NCBI GenBank assembly: GCA_015179125.1
Contig: WHVA01000166.1
Coordinates: 62,001 to 126,000 of the forward strand
Length of the DNA: 64,000 bases
Direction of reading: 5' to 3'
From: Gautieria morchelliformis
Lineage: Eukaryota; Basidiomycota; Agaricomycetes; Gomphales; Gomphaceae
This document shows, one piece after another, positions 31,335-42,181 of the stretch. The notes under the pieces are model-generated. The model searched no databases. It was not told the origin of the DNA and worked only from the letters and a program-made list of their open reading frames with translations. The position numbers and the translations under genes were made by a program. Every line of letters begins with the position of its first letter. Within the stretch, counting starts at the first letter, position 1.

Positions 31335-34300
31335 CGGAGACACTTCTGAGAAGCTATTGGGTGTTGAGAAGCTTGCTACTGATGGAAGTAATTGGCCATT
31401 GTGGCGAGCCACTCTCATCAGCTATTTCGAGTCCAAAAATCTACTCAAGCATGTAGAAGGGAGAGTCACTCGACCTCCTGATCCTCCAGTTATGCCCCCA
31501 GGCCATATTCTTACAGAAGCTGAGGAAACTCAGATGGATAAGGCTGAGGAGAAGCTGGAGAGATACCTTGCTAGAGAAGGACAAGCCAAGACCCAGATCA
31601 TCGTCTCAGTGTCAGAGTCATTAGCCCTGATGCTACAGAAGCAGAAGACAGCAAAAGAGACTTGGGATGCATTGGTCAATGAGATGACCAAAAAGCCCAA
31701 GATGGTCCTCACCAGCCTGCAGCGACAACTCCGCAGTATGAGATGTCCTGAGGATGGAGACTTGAGAGATCACTTGGACAAGGCCCAAGACCTATATGCT
31801 CGTCTTAATGAGATGGGAGCTAGAGTTTCTGAAGAAGAATTCATGGACATAATCCTTGCGTCACTTCCACCATCCTATGAGGCAGTCATGAATGCCCTTA
31901 CAACTTCGCTTGAAGAATGCGGGATGCCATTGGTCCCTGATAATATTATTAGGGTACTAAAGGCTCAGTATGACAGGAAGAAAACACTCCCGCAAGAAGA
32001 GCAGGTGTTTATTGGTTCATCTACTAAGAAGGACCAGAAGGGGCAGAAGGCGCATGTATGCACCAACTGCAAAAAGCCTGGACATTCCATCGAAAACTGC
32101 TGGGCTAAAGGAGGTGGTAAAGAAGGTCAAGGACCACGTCAGAAGAAGAAAGCCAAAGGCAAGAAGAAGAAGAAGGGTAAAGCAAAAGCGAATGTTGCCG
32201 AAGAAGAGTCTACTTCTGAGGAAAGTGGTGATGGGCATCTTGCCTTCACCAATTTTGACGAGTGCTCTAATTTCAATTTGAGCACATCCTCAGGAGTTAT
32301 AGTCATACTCGACACCGGAACGACATCGCATATGACTCCTCACAAAAATTTATTGAGGAACTACTGTCAATTCTCACAGCCGAGGACTATCCGAGCAGCC
32401 AACAAAGGTACCTTTGATGCCTTCGGCTCAGGACTGCTCGTATTATCCAATAAGGTTGGAGATAGAACAGTAGAAGTCACGTTGCAAGATACATACTATG
32501 CACCCAAAATTGCTGCTACCCTCGTCTCGATCGGTCGGTGCGATGATGCTGGCTACGACATTCGACTCGGTGGCCAGAAATGCACAATATCTAATGCTGC
32601 TGGAAAAGTATTGATGCAAGCACCGAAAGTCAATGGCTTATATCGACTAGACCTCCAGTCACCAAGTGCTCAAGCCCATATGTGTTTATCTGCCATGGAA
32701 ATTCATCAAAAGATGGGGCACATCTCGCAGAAGTCCCTACAACATCTATTAAATCATGGCATGATATTGGGCATTGAACTGAGCTCCACAGGCGATAGAA
32801 TTGTCTGTGATGCGTGTATTCAGGCCAAGATTGCGCGCAAACCTCTTCCTCGAGAACCCAGAGACCGAACATCAAAATTCGGTGACAGAATTTATTCTGA
32901 TGTCTGGGGACCTGCAAGACACCTCACGATCGATAAGAAGTCATATTATGTCTCCTTTATCGATGACTACTCAAGAGAATCGGTGATTTATCTCATGGCG
33001 AACAAATCAGAAGCATTCTCAAAGTACAAGCTCTACGAGGCTTTAATGCTTCGACAGAGAAATGTGCACATCAAGGCACTTGTTTCTGATCGAGGGGGCG
33101 AGTATACGAGCTCTGAATTCGAACAGCATCTAGCCAAACAAGGCACGAAGCATCAGTTGACGGTACACGACACACCAGAGTCCAATGGTGTTGCGGAGCG
33201 CCTGAACCGAACTCTCACTGAGAGAACTCGTGCCATGCTGCTAGAATCAGGCCTTCCTAAGATATTATGGGGCTATGCAATACAGCATGCCAATTATCTT
33301 AGGAACAGGACGCATACAAGAGCTCTACCGGATAAAACGCCCTACGAGATGATTCACCATGAAAAACCGAATCTCAAAGACATTCACGCGTGGGGAACTG
33401 AAATTTACGTTAAAATCACTCAGGGAGATAAATTGGCAGCTCGTGCCAAGAGAGCTCGGTGGATAGGAATTTCTGCGCAGAGCCATGGTCATTATATTTA
33501 TTGGCCTGACTCGCACAAAGTTTCTGTCGAGCGGAACGTTGTGTTTGATTCAGAGATGAAGAAGGGAAAGGTCCCAATCATTTCTATTGAGGAATCCAAG
33601 CTACCTACGTCTAAAGAAGAGAAGAAGGCCATTCCGGCATCAGTGCCTGTGCCCGGTCGCTTAGTCAGCGAAGAGGCAAAGATCGAAGAAATTGATGAAA
33701 GTGCACCGGAAGAATATCTTGAAAAGCTGCAACCTATTCAGGGAGTTGATGACAGACCTAGAGAAGCTGAACCGATAAGGAGAAGCGAAAGGATCCGTCA
33801 ACAACAAGTGCAGCCGGCCCCATCAGGTCCCGTGACAAGATCTCAAACTCAGAGACAAACTGGCGCACATATGACTACGCTAGCTTACGAGGACGTTGAG
33901 GACCATAAAGAAGTTTTATTCGACCAAGAATTATCCTCCGAGATTGATGGCATCAGTAGCTATGAGTGTGCCATCAGTGCGTTTCTAACCGACGGTCAAA
34001 ACAATAACAAGGCGCCGGATTTGAGTCAAATTGAACCTAGCAATGCAGACGAAGCTCTGAATAATCCTATGTGGAAGAAATCAATGGACAAAGAGTATGA
34101 GGCCCTAATCGACAAAGGAGTGTGGGAACGAACCAAACCACCTCCTGGAGCCAATATTGTCGGCAACAAATGGGTCTACCTTTGGAAGCGTAATCCAGAA
34201 GGGAAACCAATAGTACCTAAATCGAGAATGGTCGCCCAAGGCTTCACGCAGAAGTTTGGAATCGACTATGATGAGACATACTCACCTGTTGCTCGGTTAT

Positions 34301-35571
34301 CCTCCCTACGGATCATATGCGCCATTGCTGCTAGGAATGACTGGCCTATTCATCAAATGGACGTGGATTATGCATACCTCAATGCTACGTTGCCCGAACC
34401 TATTTACATGAAGCAGCCGTATGGATATGAGTCAGGAGACAAAGGCGAAGTGCTACTTTTGAAGAAAGCACTCTACGGCCTCAAGCAATCTGGAAGAGAA
34501 TGGTATAAACGTCTAAGTGGTGAATTCCACAAGTTAGGATTCACTACGTCAGCCACAGATGGGGCTGTATTTTATAGACGTGGCGGAAAGGGGCATGTGA
34601 TCATTGCAACAGCTGTGGACGACCTTACCATCACAGCTGAAAATCAGTCAGTCCTGGACGAAGTCAAACGAGATCTTGCTCAGGTCTTCAGTATGAAAGA
34701 TCTAGGCGAGATTCATTGGCTATTGAATCTCAAAATCGAAAGAGACTGGCAGAAGAAGACCATTGCAATTTCACAACCTGCATACATCGAGAAGATCATC
34801 AAAAAATTTAATCTCGAAGATGCAAAGACTTATGCTACGCCTCTTGATCCAGCCGTAAAATTATCTAAAGACCAATGTCCTTCTACAGAGAGAGGCAAGA
34901 AAGCCATGTCGAAGTTTCCATACAGGCAAGCTATAGGATCACTGATGTGGGCGGCTGTAGCCACTCGACCTGACATTGCATTTGCGGTGTCATTACTCTC
35001 GCAATTCCTTGAAAATCCAGGTGGCACACACTGGAATGCAGTAAAACGTGTCTTCAAATATTTGAAAGGCACGAAGCATTACAAGCTCACACTTGGAAGA
35101 AATCGAGACGGCTTGATGGGGTATTCAGATGCGGATTGGGGTTCACAGAGTCATAGGCGTTCGTATTCGGCATACTTATTTCAGATTGATGGAGGCACTG
35201 TTTCATGGAGTTGCCAGAAACAGTCGATAGTAGCCCTCTCATCAACTGAAGCCGAATTCGTCGCCCTGACCCATGCGGGCAAAGAGGCTCTTTGGATGCG
35301 CCATTTTATTTCTGAAATATTCCAACCACTGAACAGACCCATCCAAGTTTATTCAGACAATCAATCAGCCATTGCCATCACGTATGGCACCCAACAACAC
35401 ACGAGAACCAAGCATTTCGACATCCGATTATATTTCCTTCGAGATATAATCAAAAATCAACAAGCCAAGCTCGTTTATTTGCCAACCGAACAAATGTTGG
35501 CAGATATCCTCACTAAAGGACTTCCTAGTCCTAGAGTGAAGATTCTCAACGAGCAAATTGGAATATATTAA
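31327..35571 (+). CDS. Copia gag-pol polyprotein, single frame
   Basis: 1414 residues, the usual length for a one-frame copia gag-pol. In order: Gag with a CCHC knuckle CTNCKKPGHSIENCW (residues ~245-259); aspartic protease DTGTTSHM (~329); integrase HHCC zinc site (about 458-500, ending CDACIQAK) and core with SDVWGP and VSDRGGEY; reverse transcriptase (from ~945, VVQ-type motif MVAQGF, active site AVDDLTI at ~1095); RNase H (YSDADWG at ~1265, DNQSAI) and a normal C-terminus. The stop is 13 bp before the 3' LTR. Gag and Pol in one frame means their ratio must be set by splicing or processing, as known for copia. It looks whole. Confidence 0.97.
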   Translation: MGPGDTSEKLLGVEKLATDGSNWPLWRATLISYFESKNLLKHVEGRVTRPPDPPVMPPGHILTEAEETQMDKAEEKLERYLAREGQAKTQIIVSVSESLALMLQKQKTAKETWDALVNEMTKKPKMVLTSLQRQLRSMRCPEDGDLRDHLDKAQDLYARLNEMGARVSEEEFMDIILASLPPSYEAVMNALTTSLEECGMPLVPDNIIRVLKAQYDRKKTLPQEEQVFIGSSTKKDQKGQKAHVCTNCKKPGHSIENCWAKGGGKEGQGPRQKKKAKGKKKKKGKAKANVAEEESTSEESGDGHLAFTNFDECSNFNLSTSSGVIVILDTGTTSHMTPHKNLLRNYCQFSQPRTIRAANKGTFDAFGSGLLVLSNKVGDRTVEVTLQDTYYAPKIAATLVSIGRCDDAGYDIRLGGQKCTISNAAGKVLMQAPKVNGLYRLDLQSPSAQAHMCLSAMEIHQKMGHISQKSLQHLLNHGMILGIELSSTGDRIVCDACIQAKIARKPLPREPRDRTSKFGDRIYSDVWGPARHLTIDKKSYYVSFIDDYSRESVIYLMANKSEAFSKYKLYEALMLRQRNVHIKALVSDRGGEYTSSEFEQHLAKQGTKHQLTVHDTPESNGVAERLNRTLTERTRAMLLESGLPKILWGYAIQHANYLRNRTHTRALPDKTPYEMIHHEKPNLKDIHAWGTEIYVKITQGDKLAARAKRARWIGISAQSHGHYIYWPDSHKVSVERNVVFDSEMKKGKVPIISIEESKLPTSKEEKKAIPASVPVPGRLVSEEAKIEEIDESAPEEYLEKLQPIQGVDDRPREAEPIRRSERIRQQQVQPAPSGPVTRSQTQRQTGAHMTTLAYEDVEDHKEVLFDQELSSEIDGISSYECAISAFLTDGQNNNKAPDLSQIEPSNADEALNNPMWKKSMDKEYEALIDKGVWERTKPPPGANIVGNKWVYLWKRNPEGKPIVPKSRMVAQGFTQKFGIDYDETYSPVARLSSLRIICAIAARNDWPIHQMDVDYAYLNATLPEPIYMKQPYGYESGDKGEVLLLKKALYGLKQSGREWYKRLSGEFHKLGFTTSATDGAVFYRRGGKGHVIIATAVDDLTITAENQSVLDEVKRDLAQVFSMKDLGEIHWLLNLKIERDWQKKTIAISQPAYIEKIIKKFNLEDAKTYATPLDPAVKLSKDQCPSTERGKKAMSKFPYRQAIGSLMWAAVATRPDIAFAVSLLSQFLENPGGTHWNAVKRVFKYLKGTKHYKLTLGRNRDGLMGYSDADWGSQSHRRSYSAYLFQIDGGTVSWSCQKQSIVALSSTEAEFVALTHAGKEALWMRHFISEIFQPLNRPIQVYSDNQSAIAITYGTQQHTRTKHFDIRLYFLRDIIKNQQAKLVYLPTEQMLADILTKGLPSPRVKILNEQIGIY

Positions 35572-35584
35572 GCTTGAGGGGGCG

Positions 35585-36082
35585 TGTTGGGTGCATTTAT
35601 GCTCCTGCACCAAAATCAAGCATAATATATCCAATTTGTTGTGTGGCCTTCCAATTTCTTCTCACATTGTTCTTGTATTATGCATCCATTTCTCTGGTTA
35701 TTTTCGAAATTTTCCACTCATTTCTTATCTCTCTATTTCATCTTGTTATTCCTGCTTTCACAAGCGGCTGCACCTAGCGGAGTCTGAAATGACTTCGACG
35801 CGCGAGCTCTTGGGCGCTAAAGGGCCGGGTAGTAGTACATGCGCAGTGGAACACATTTCCCCCTCTCTCAGTGACCACTAAATTCACTGAGAGAGGCAAG
35901 TAAATTAGTCTAGTAGTCTTTACATTTATTGACCTAGAAATCCTCTGTAGTGAATTGATTTCTAGGTAGTGTATAATATATTTAGAGTGACCACTAAATT
36001 CACTGAGAGAGTGCATTGATTTCTAGTCTATTCTTTTGAATAACAAGTCCATACCTACTGCCTATAATTCCTGTCCTCTACA
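35585..36082 (+). repeat. Copia 3' LTR
   Basis: Same length as the 5' LTR and essentially identical to it. Followed by the target duplication ACTAT. Confidence 0.95.
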
Positions 36083-36087
36083 ACTAT

Positions 36088-38064
36088 GAGTCCGCCTTAG
36101 ATAATACAATAATAAGAATCAAGTTAGGGGAGTAGTAGATGAAACTCAACATGTGCAGAGAACGATCAGAAGCAAGCGAACTGTGATATCAGTGTGTAAG
36201 TGGAGCGCAGGAGTAACGATAATATATATAAGCGCACCATATCTGGTGTTGCGGAAGAGACTGTCGAGACGTAGAGCCAGAAGGACGTTGCACGATGCCA
36301 TAGAGCTTAAAACTATTACTCTAAAATCTGCGTCAGTTTGGACGGTAGGGTACGGCACCAGAAGACCCACAAGAAGTACCACTTCCAGGTTGCACAGCTG
36401 TCATGATAGCTAAGGCCAAGGGTCATTGGAACACTTGAAAACAGCAAATACGCACAACTAATCCATATCGATTAATGATTTATATGTTTTCCACTAATTC
36501 CGGACTTACAGGGTCGGTTGCATCGGTTGCGTAAACTGTCTTGATTTAGCACAATCTGCGACCTGTCTCTGAATTGTAACCCACCTGAGAACATCAATCT
36601 GGTTGACATCTGTGAGTCCACGCTACCTGTGTTATGGAAGTGAAAGGCTTCTTGCTTACATGAGGTTTAAAAGTCCTAGGTATCAGCCCGTGAAATAGCA
36701 CCCTTTCGTGAGTGACAACGGTACTCTGGCAGCTCTTCGATCAGTGGATTCTCTTGCACCCCATATGAACAACCAAACCTCCAGATACAAACTCTCTGGA
36801 GATAAGATGACTCAGGCTAACGTTGACCAATGAAATCAGAGTGGATAGCATACCTCAGCGTCCAATGTAAGCAGTATGTCGAAAATAACTAGGGACAGAG
36901 CACCTGCTATTCACCCCGATCCAGATTTCTTCTTTTGTGGTCCCTAGATCATCGTTAAGCGTGCCCTCAACAGCCCATGCGTTCTGCAGCTCATGCTCCG
37001 TGCGCTGCAGCTCCTAGCGCAGCCCCGCAACGTCCGCGTTCAGAACATCCAGCCCCGCTTTCGTCTCCTTGAGCTGCCGCTCCGTGTCTTGCACAACGGT
37101 TCTCATCCTGAACAACTGGTGCTCGAGCACTGCGCGGTCCTCATCAGCCTCCGTGATCACATCCCGGAGCACCCTGTCAGCCTGCGCCGCCTGCGCCTTA
37201 AGCCGACGATCCATCTCCTCATGCGTAGTCTTCGTCTTCTTCTTCCAAATCGTTGTCGTAAGCAGCAAACTTATCGAGATCGAGTTCTCAGGCGTGCTCG
37301 CTTGATACCAATGCCAAAATTTGATCGGCAATTTTAGTAAGGTATCTGAAGTTAAGGTATGTCAATTCTTCGAAATATATTTGTTAAATTGATGCCATGA
37401 TACTTACCTTATGAAGGTAACACGATTCTTTGTGACTGAAGGCATTGCATCGTCGTCCCAAGTGGTTCCTCGGGCCAGTATACAACGTAGAAACATTTTG
37501 CTGCACCTGTATCTGCCTCTGACGGTGCTTCAAAAATGTAGAGACCAGATGCGAGAGATGGAACGGCATGCATTGATTGCTCTGTGCATGGCATGAGCAG
37601 AAGAGAAGCTCTGAAGAGCACGCAAGTCAAGTTTTTGAAACCCAATAGTATATTAGTACGTACATGTCTTCCGCTTTGATTTCCAGGAGCAAGCATACAA
37701 TCTGAGATTTACTGCCATATACACCAATAGGTTTGATCAGAGAGATAGACTGCTAGCCTTGCGATACATAGGAGGGGGACGTGCACCTCGGGGTTCGGTG
37801 AGGAACAGTGATCCGTCCGTGTCTCAGGAGTCAGCGGCTATCATCTAGCTACATGGCTAACCAAGCCTTGAATGTCATTTGTATTCTGTCAGACTTGTTA
37901 CACTTGCTATATGTGAGACTATTGGGCTTCCCTGGTGTTCTCAGCGGGTTTCACAAGAATGATGCCGTTTCTGACTGGTCTCCGGCGAGGGGGGCAGCAA
38001 ATGTTTCCCTGCACGAGTACCGCCTTCGGGCACGGTCTGACAAAGGCAGTAACCAATGGAAGAC
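36088..38064. other. Stretch without a recognised gene; one possible coiled-coil exon
   Basis: Mostly no coding signal. The minus-strand frame at 37331-37014 codes a charged heptad-rich stretch (DRVLRDVITEADEDRAVLEHQLFRMRTVVQDTERQL) that could be a coiled-coil exon. It begins with a hydrophobic patch and stops at 37014, with similar composition resuming on the far side. No family was recognised. The copia element has inserted at the left edge. Confidence 0.4.
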
Positions 38065-41000
38065 TCAGTGCAGCAACATAACAAGGTGGGAACTTACTGT
38101 AGCATATGCCCCAGGGGTGTGGGCCCGATGAAATTGACGTTGTGTTGACAACCTCAAAGCCGACGGCCGCATATGTCGGAAGGTATGAAAGTCTTCAATC
38201 AGAGTCAAGAACTCTGCCATTTCCTCGCTCTCTTCAAGACTTGTCTGTTCCATTAGAGACTTGACACCGTGCAGACGAGGTAAAAGGGCCTTGAGATCAT
38301 GCCGAAGCTTGTCATTGACTTGGTGATGAATTGCCTCACTATTAAGATCATGTCCTGGGTGCTATCGGAGGTCAGGCCAACAATCCAATATCCGTGACCC
38401 CAAATGACAAACACCCACATCGGAAATACCTCCCAACTCGTTTGCATTCCCGGTTTCATCCTCGCTTTCATTCCCAGTATCAGCCTCGCTTTCATTCCCG
38501 GTATCATCCTCGCTCAACTCAACAGAATCTCTGTCTTTTCTCTCATGACACTCGATGTGCTGGAGAATCTCTGAGGCATGTGTCCCTATGGTGAGCAAAT
38601 TGGTTGTAGGGGGGAGTGGAGGGGGCCTCGGTGTTGGGTGCATTTATGCTCCTGCACCAAGATCAAGCATAATATATTCAATTTGTTGTATGGTGTTTTC
38701 AATCTTTTCTCATACTGTTCTTGTACCATGCATCCACCTCCCTGCTTATTTTCGAAATTTTCCAGTCACTCCCTATCTCTCCATTTCATTCTGTTATTTC
38801 TACTTTCACAGGCGGCTGCACCCAGCGGAGTTTGAAATGACTTCCGACGCGCGAGCCCTTGGGCGCTAAAGGGCCGGGTGCAAGTATATGCCTTCTGAGA
38901 CAGGATTACACTCCTCTCTCAGTGACAATAAATTCACTGAGAGAGGCGAGTAGTATTCTTTATATTTACATAGCATGTTGACTGAAAATCATGTAGTGTA
39001 TTTGATTCTAGGTACTGTATTAATATATTAGTGACAATAAATTCACTGAGAGAGTGTATTTGATTCTAGCTTTCTAAGAACTCTACCGAACCTTCCCTGC
39101 CATAGCCCCTAGTTGCTAACACTCGGTTGTGCTGCAAACAGCGACGTGTGAATTTCTCGCGCCTCGGCTTCGGTGTCCGGATATCTGAAAGACAGAGGGC
39201 AGCCGAGCTTAGGAACCAAGAGACGAACCACGTAGAGGTGTTTGCAAGCCCCGTTATGTCCTTGAAAACTAGGACACGTGCAGGAGCTCCAGCTGAACAC
39301 ATTCAGATGCACGACATATTTTTGGTGTCCAGGCAGTCGGATATCTGCAGTACTGCTAGCCACAGTACAGGCGATGGTATACCTGTCGGGCCACTGGAAC
39401 CCTGAGATTCGTCCATTGTTAGCAATATGAGATGCTTCCTCCAGGTGTTTGGCCTCCAGGGCCGGTGTCCACCAACCGAGAGGTGTCTTCGTAGCCATGA
39501 GAGTGGGAGACAGCATTGGCTTATGAGACCGGGCCAGATCTGCCCCTCCTGCTTGTGCTCTAAACCGCTCAGACAACCAACCTGTGTAATCCAGTTCAGC
39601 ATCACGTTGTTTGAATATCCCGGGGAGAATCTGTGTGGTGAGCAGATATATCAACAAATCAAACCGAACCCGTTTGCCACCTCGCTGCCACCTCGCAATA
39701 TGTTTGCGCTTGAGTATCCCATTGAAAGATTCCAGGTGATTGGTCGTTGGGAGCACTCCCTCGACAGGAGTATCAAGGAGGACCGAGGCCTGCTGTCGGC
39801 CTCGGGCTGACCAGCTCTGCCATAGTGCATGACTCATCCAGGTGTCTGTGAGGTAATCCAGATAGCGAATACCAGCCCTTGCTGCTACCACAAAAGTTGG
39901 CTCATCAAGCCGAGTCGTCAGTGCCCCTCTTTCAGAAGAAATTAGCTCCAGAGATGCCTCAAAGTTGTCCAAGATCAAGAGCCTAATGTTTGTGAACACT
40001 CGAAGAAACTGTGGTGGCGGCAAGTCACTTACTCTGCTTCTAAGGACCGCAGGCGTGTTTTAATCTGCTCTTTGGGAAAATCAAAAACCTTGCCAGACTT
40101 TAGAAAAGTGCGATGCTTGTTAGTCCAGCACTGCCGTAAGTGGAATTTGCAGAGAAGAAGCCAGATACCATGCCACACAATCGAAAGAGCTCCTCTCTCC
40201 TTTGTGTCCGTATCAGTAATAGCAACTTTTGGCTGAAAACCAGTGCCGTCACGCTGGCCCAGAGACACCACCCATTGCTGTAACAACTCCACGAGAATTC
40301 CAGTGTCATATCCTGCATGCGTTGCTCTGTTGCCACTCGGTGCAGAAGATAGGAAAAATGCGAGGGGGACACCCTGTCGCTTCTCATCTACCCCGAGTGC
40401 AATGAAAAGAAGTATCCGACGGTCACAGATACCGAAGGTACCATCTAGAACCAGCTGTTGGTCATGTGCATATCTCCATGCGCCTGCTTCATATCCGCGG
40501 TCGCAATGCACACTCGGAACCGCTCGTCTTTATGCCCTCGGGCTCGGTAGTAAAATATGGCTGCAGCAAGTGCAGGCTTATACTGTGTTGACTTGCAGTC
40601 TAACCAGGAGTCCACATTGCACTCAGGTGGATCTGATGTGTTAATACCATGCAGCCTTGCATATTTTTTGTACAGCCGATGGGAGTCGTGAGCCAGGAAC
40701 TCATAGCGGATATTGGCAGTACTTGGGTCATGCTGCTTTTGTCCGGCATATAGCTTGGCGTGGCATAGGTTGCGATTTCGCGCCAGAATTCCAGCAATGC
40801 TATGAGATTATTGCTATCAGCCTTTTGAACAGACAAAAAACAATGTGGAGGAAAATGTACCTGGCACCGTCATTCAGTTGCGCCAAGGCAATTTCCCACA
40901 CATGGTCATGGAGCGGGATAGGTGGGAGTCGAGTCATATGCTGTGTTTGGCAACCGCGGTTATGGATGAGTATACCAGTGATGCGGACCACTTCTGTTCC

Positions 41001-41721
41001 ACAATATGTTAGATCTATATGTGCCAGACAACCTGTGAAATCATATAGAGTCTTACGACTCCAGTCATGCTCCAAAGGAAGTCTCCCATTCTGCTGCCGC
41101 TGCTTATCCTCCTTATCCTTTCGAGCCGCTGTGCTTGTGCCACACTGACTTCATCATTCATAAACCATATCAAATTACATACATGCAGAAAGACCTTCAA
41201 ATAGATCCTCACCACTGCATCAGAACCCTCGTCTGTGCACGCCTGCCACTCCCATTCACAGTGCTCCATCGCTTGCTCCAACGATTGCCAAGATCCCCCA
41301 GTGCCTTGATGTCCAGTCCCTGAGCAAGTAGAAGCTCAAACGCTTGGGTTTGACAAGCTTGATCATTTGCGAATGTCCGATGGTACTCATCCCCGGCATC
41401 ATACGTACCTTGGATTTGAGCGAGTTGCTCATCGATGAGATGGAGCATCTTGAAATTGACCTAGCGTGTGAACAACTTGGGTCGTGATCAAATACTCAAC
41501 AGGGGTGAATCGGCAACTTACCTTGATTTTGCCTCCTTGTTGCAAAGTCAGAGTTTGTGGAGCCGGGGGGATACATGTCAGGCCCAACTGATAATATATA
41601 AGCGTAAAACTACATATCGTTAAGTAGGGTGAAAAATCGAACCTTGGCCAAGGTTGCTCGTCCGTGGGTCTGCGTGCGATTCTTGACCTGGCTCCGGAGG
41701 CTCAGCATCAGTAAATGACCT
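38065..41721 (-). pseudogene. MULE (Mutator-like) transposase gene with SWIM finger
   Basis: Read on the minus strand: short N-terminal exons (about 41720-41520), then HLIDEQLAQIQGTYDAG... from about 41450. The MULE domain follows at 40511-39400: VLDGTFGICDRR (first Asp), VAITDTDTKERGAL (second Asp), CKFHLRQCW (C/H pair) and TTNHLESFNG (Glu). A SWIM-type zinc finger CTCPSFQGHNGACKHL lies near 39220. This order is that of fungal MULEs. A solo LTR (38632-39121) separates the SWIM region from a C-terminal part at 38600-38065 that includes a 24-bp repeat coding DTGNESE. Several frame changes remain that I could not explain as introns, so it is probably decayed. Terminal inverted repeats were not found. 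Confidence 0.8.
38632..39121 (+). repeat. Solo LTR of a diverged copia subfamily, in the MULE gene
   Basis: 490 bp, starting TGTTGGGTGCATTTATG like the 30.8-kb copia LTR and keeping its blocks, including the hairpin CCTCTCTCAGTGA...TCACTGAGAGAGG. It is clearly more diverged and ends TTGCTAACA. Exact 5-bp duplication CTCGG at 38627-38631 and 39122-39126. It is an older insertion or a sister subfamily. Confidence 0.93.
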
Positions 41722-42115
41722 AAATGTGAAGATTCTAGTTTGGCTTTGCGAACAGTGTTAAATACCTATGTACCTTGGTACTGCTCGTAGGCTTGACAAG
41801 GTTAACGGTGGCGATGAGTTCGAGCCCATCCTAGAGACAAGGGGGTAGAGCGACGTGAGAGGTCCGGCAATGTCGCAAAAGGGCCCGAAGGAATCAATCC
41901 CACCCACACAAATGCAATAGCATTGCCGTTCCGATGTTGTGGCGAAGTAGCTGTGGATCCGTTGAAGAAAGTGCCTGGGACGTATAGAAGGAAAAGAATA
42001 GTACTCATATTAGCAATAAAAGGAATGGAACTCACTCTTTTCCAAAGCCACATCAAACACTTCCAGGGTCATCCTGGATTGAAGAATCATCCACGAATGT
42101 GCATGTAGCTGCGCT
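41722..42115. other. Stretch between MULE and KDZ genes
   Basis: Contains the likely divergent promoters of the MULE (minus) and KDZ (plus) elements, or their junction. No gene recognised. Confidence 0.35.
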
Positions 42116-42178
42116 TTTGGACGGCGGGATCTTGCGGATTACCAAGCTGCTTGTTCGGGCTCCACATCTAAGTGCGTT
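42116..42178 (-). other. tRNA-like sequence, copy 2
   Basis: The reverse complement reads TGGAGCCCGAACAAGCAGCT, then TGGTAATCCGCAAGATCC. This is the same 38-bp core as at 27838-27915 with one difference. The T-arm part differs between copies. It ends just before the KDZ start codon. Confidence 0.45.
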
Positions 42179-42181
42179 ACA

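Larger units (their letters stand above)
30824..36082 (+). mobile_element. Ty1/copia retrotransposon, looks whole and very young
   Basis: 5259 bp, bounded by two 498-bp LTRs (30824-31321 and 35585-36082) that differ at a single site in my reading, and by an exact 5-bp duplication ACTAT (30819-30823 and 36083-36087). A primer-binding site follows the 5' LTR directly and a purine-rich tract (GAGGGGGCG) precedes the 3' LTR. Between them lies one long gag-pol frame. The near-identical LTRs mean a recent insertion. Related solo LTRs lie at 210-706 and 38632-39121. Confidence 0.97.
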
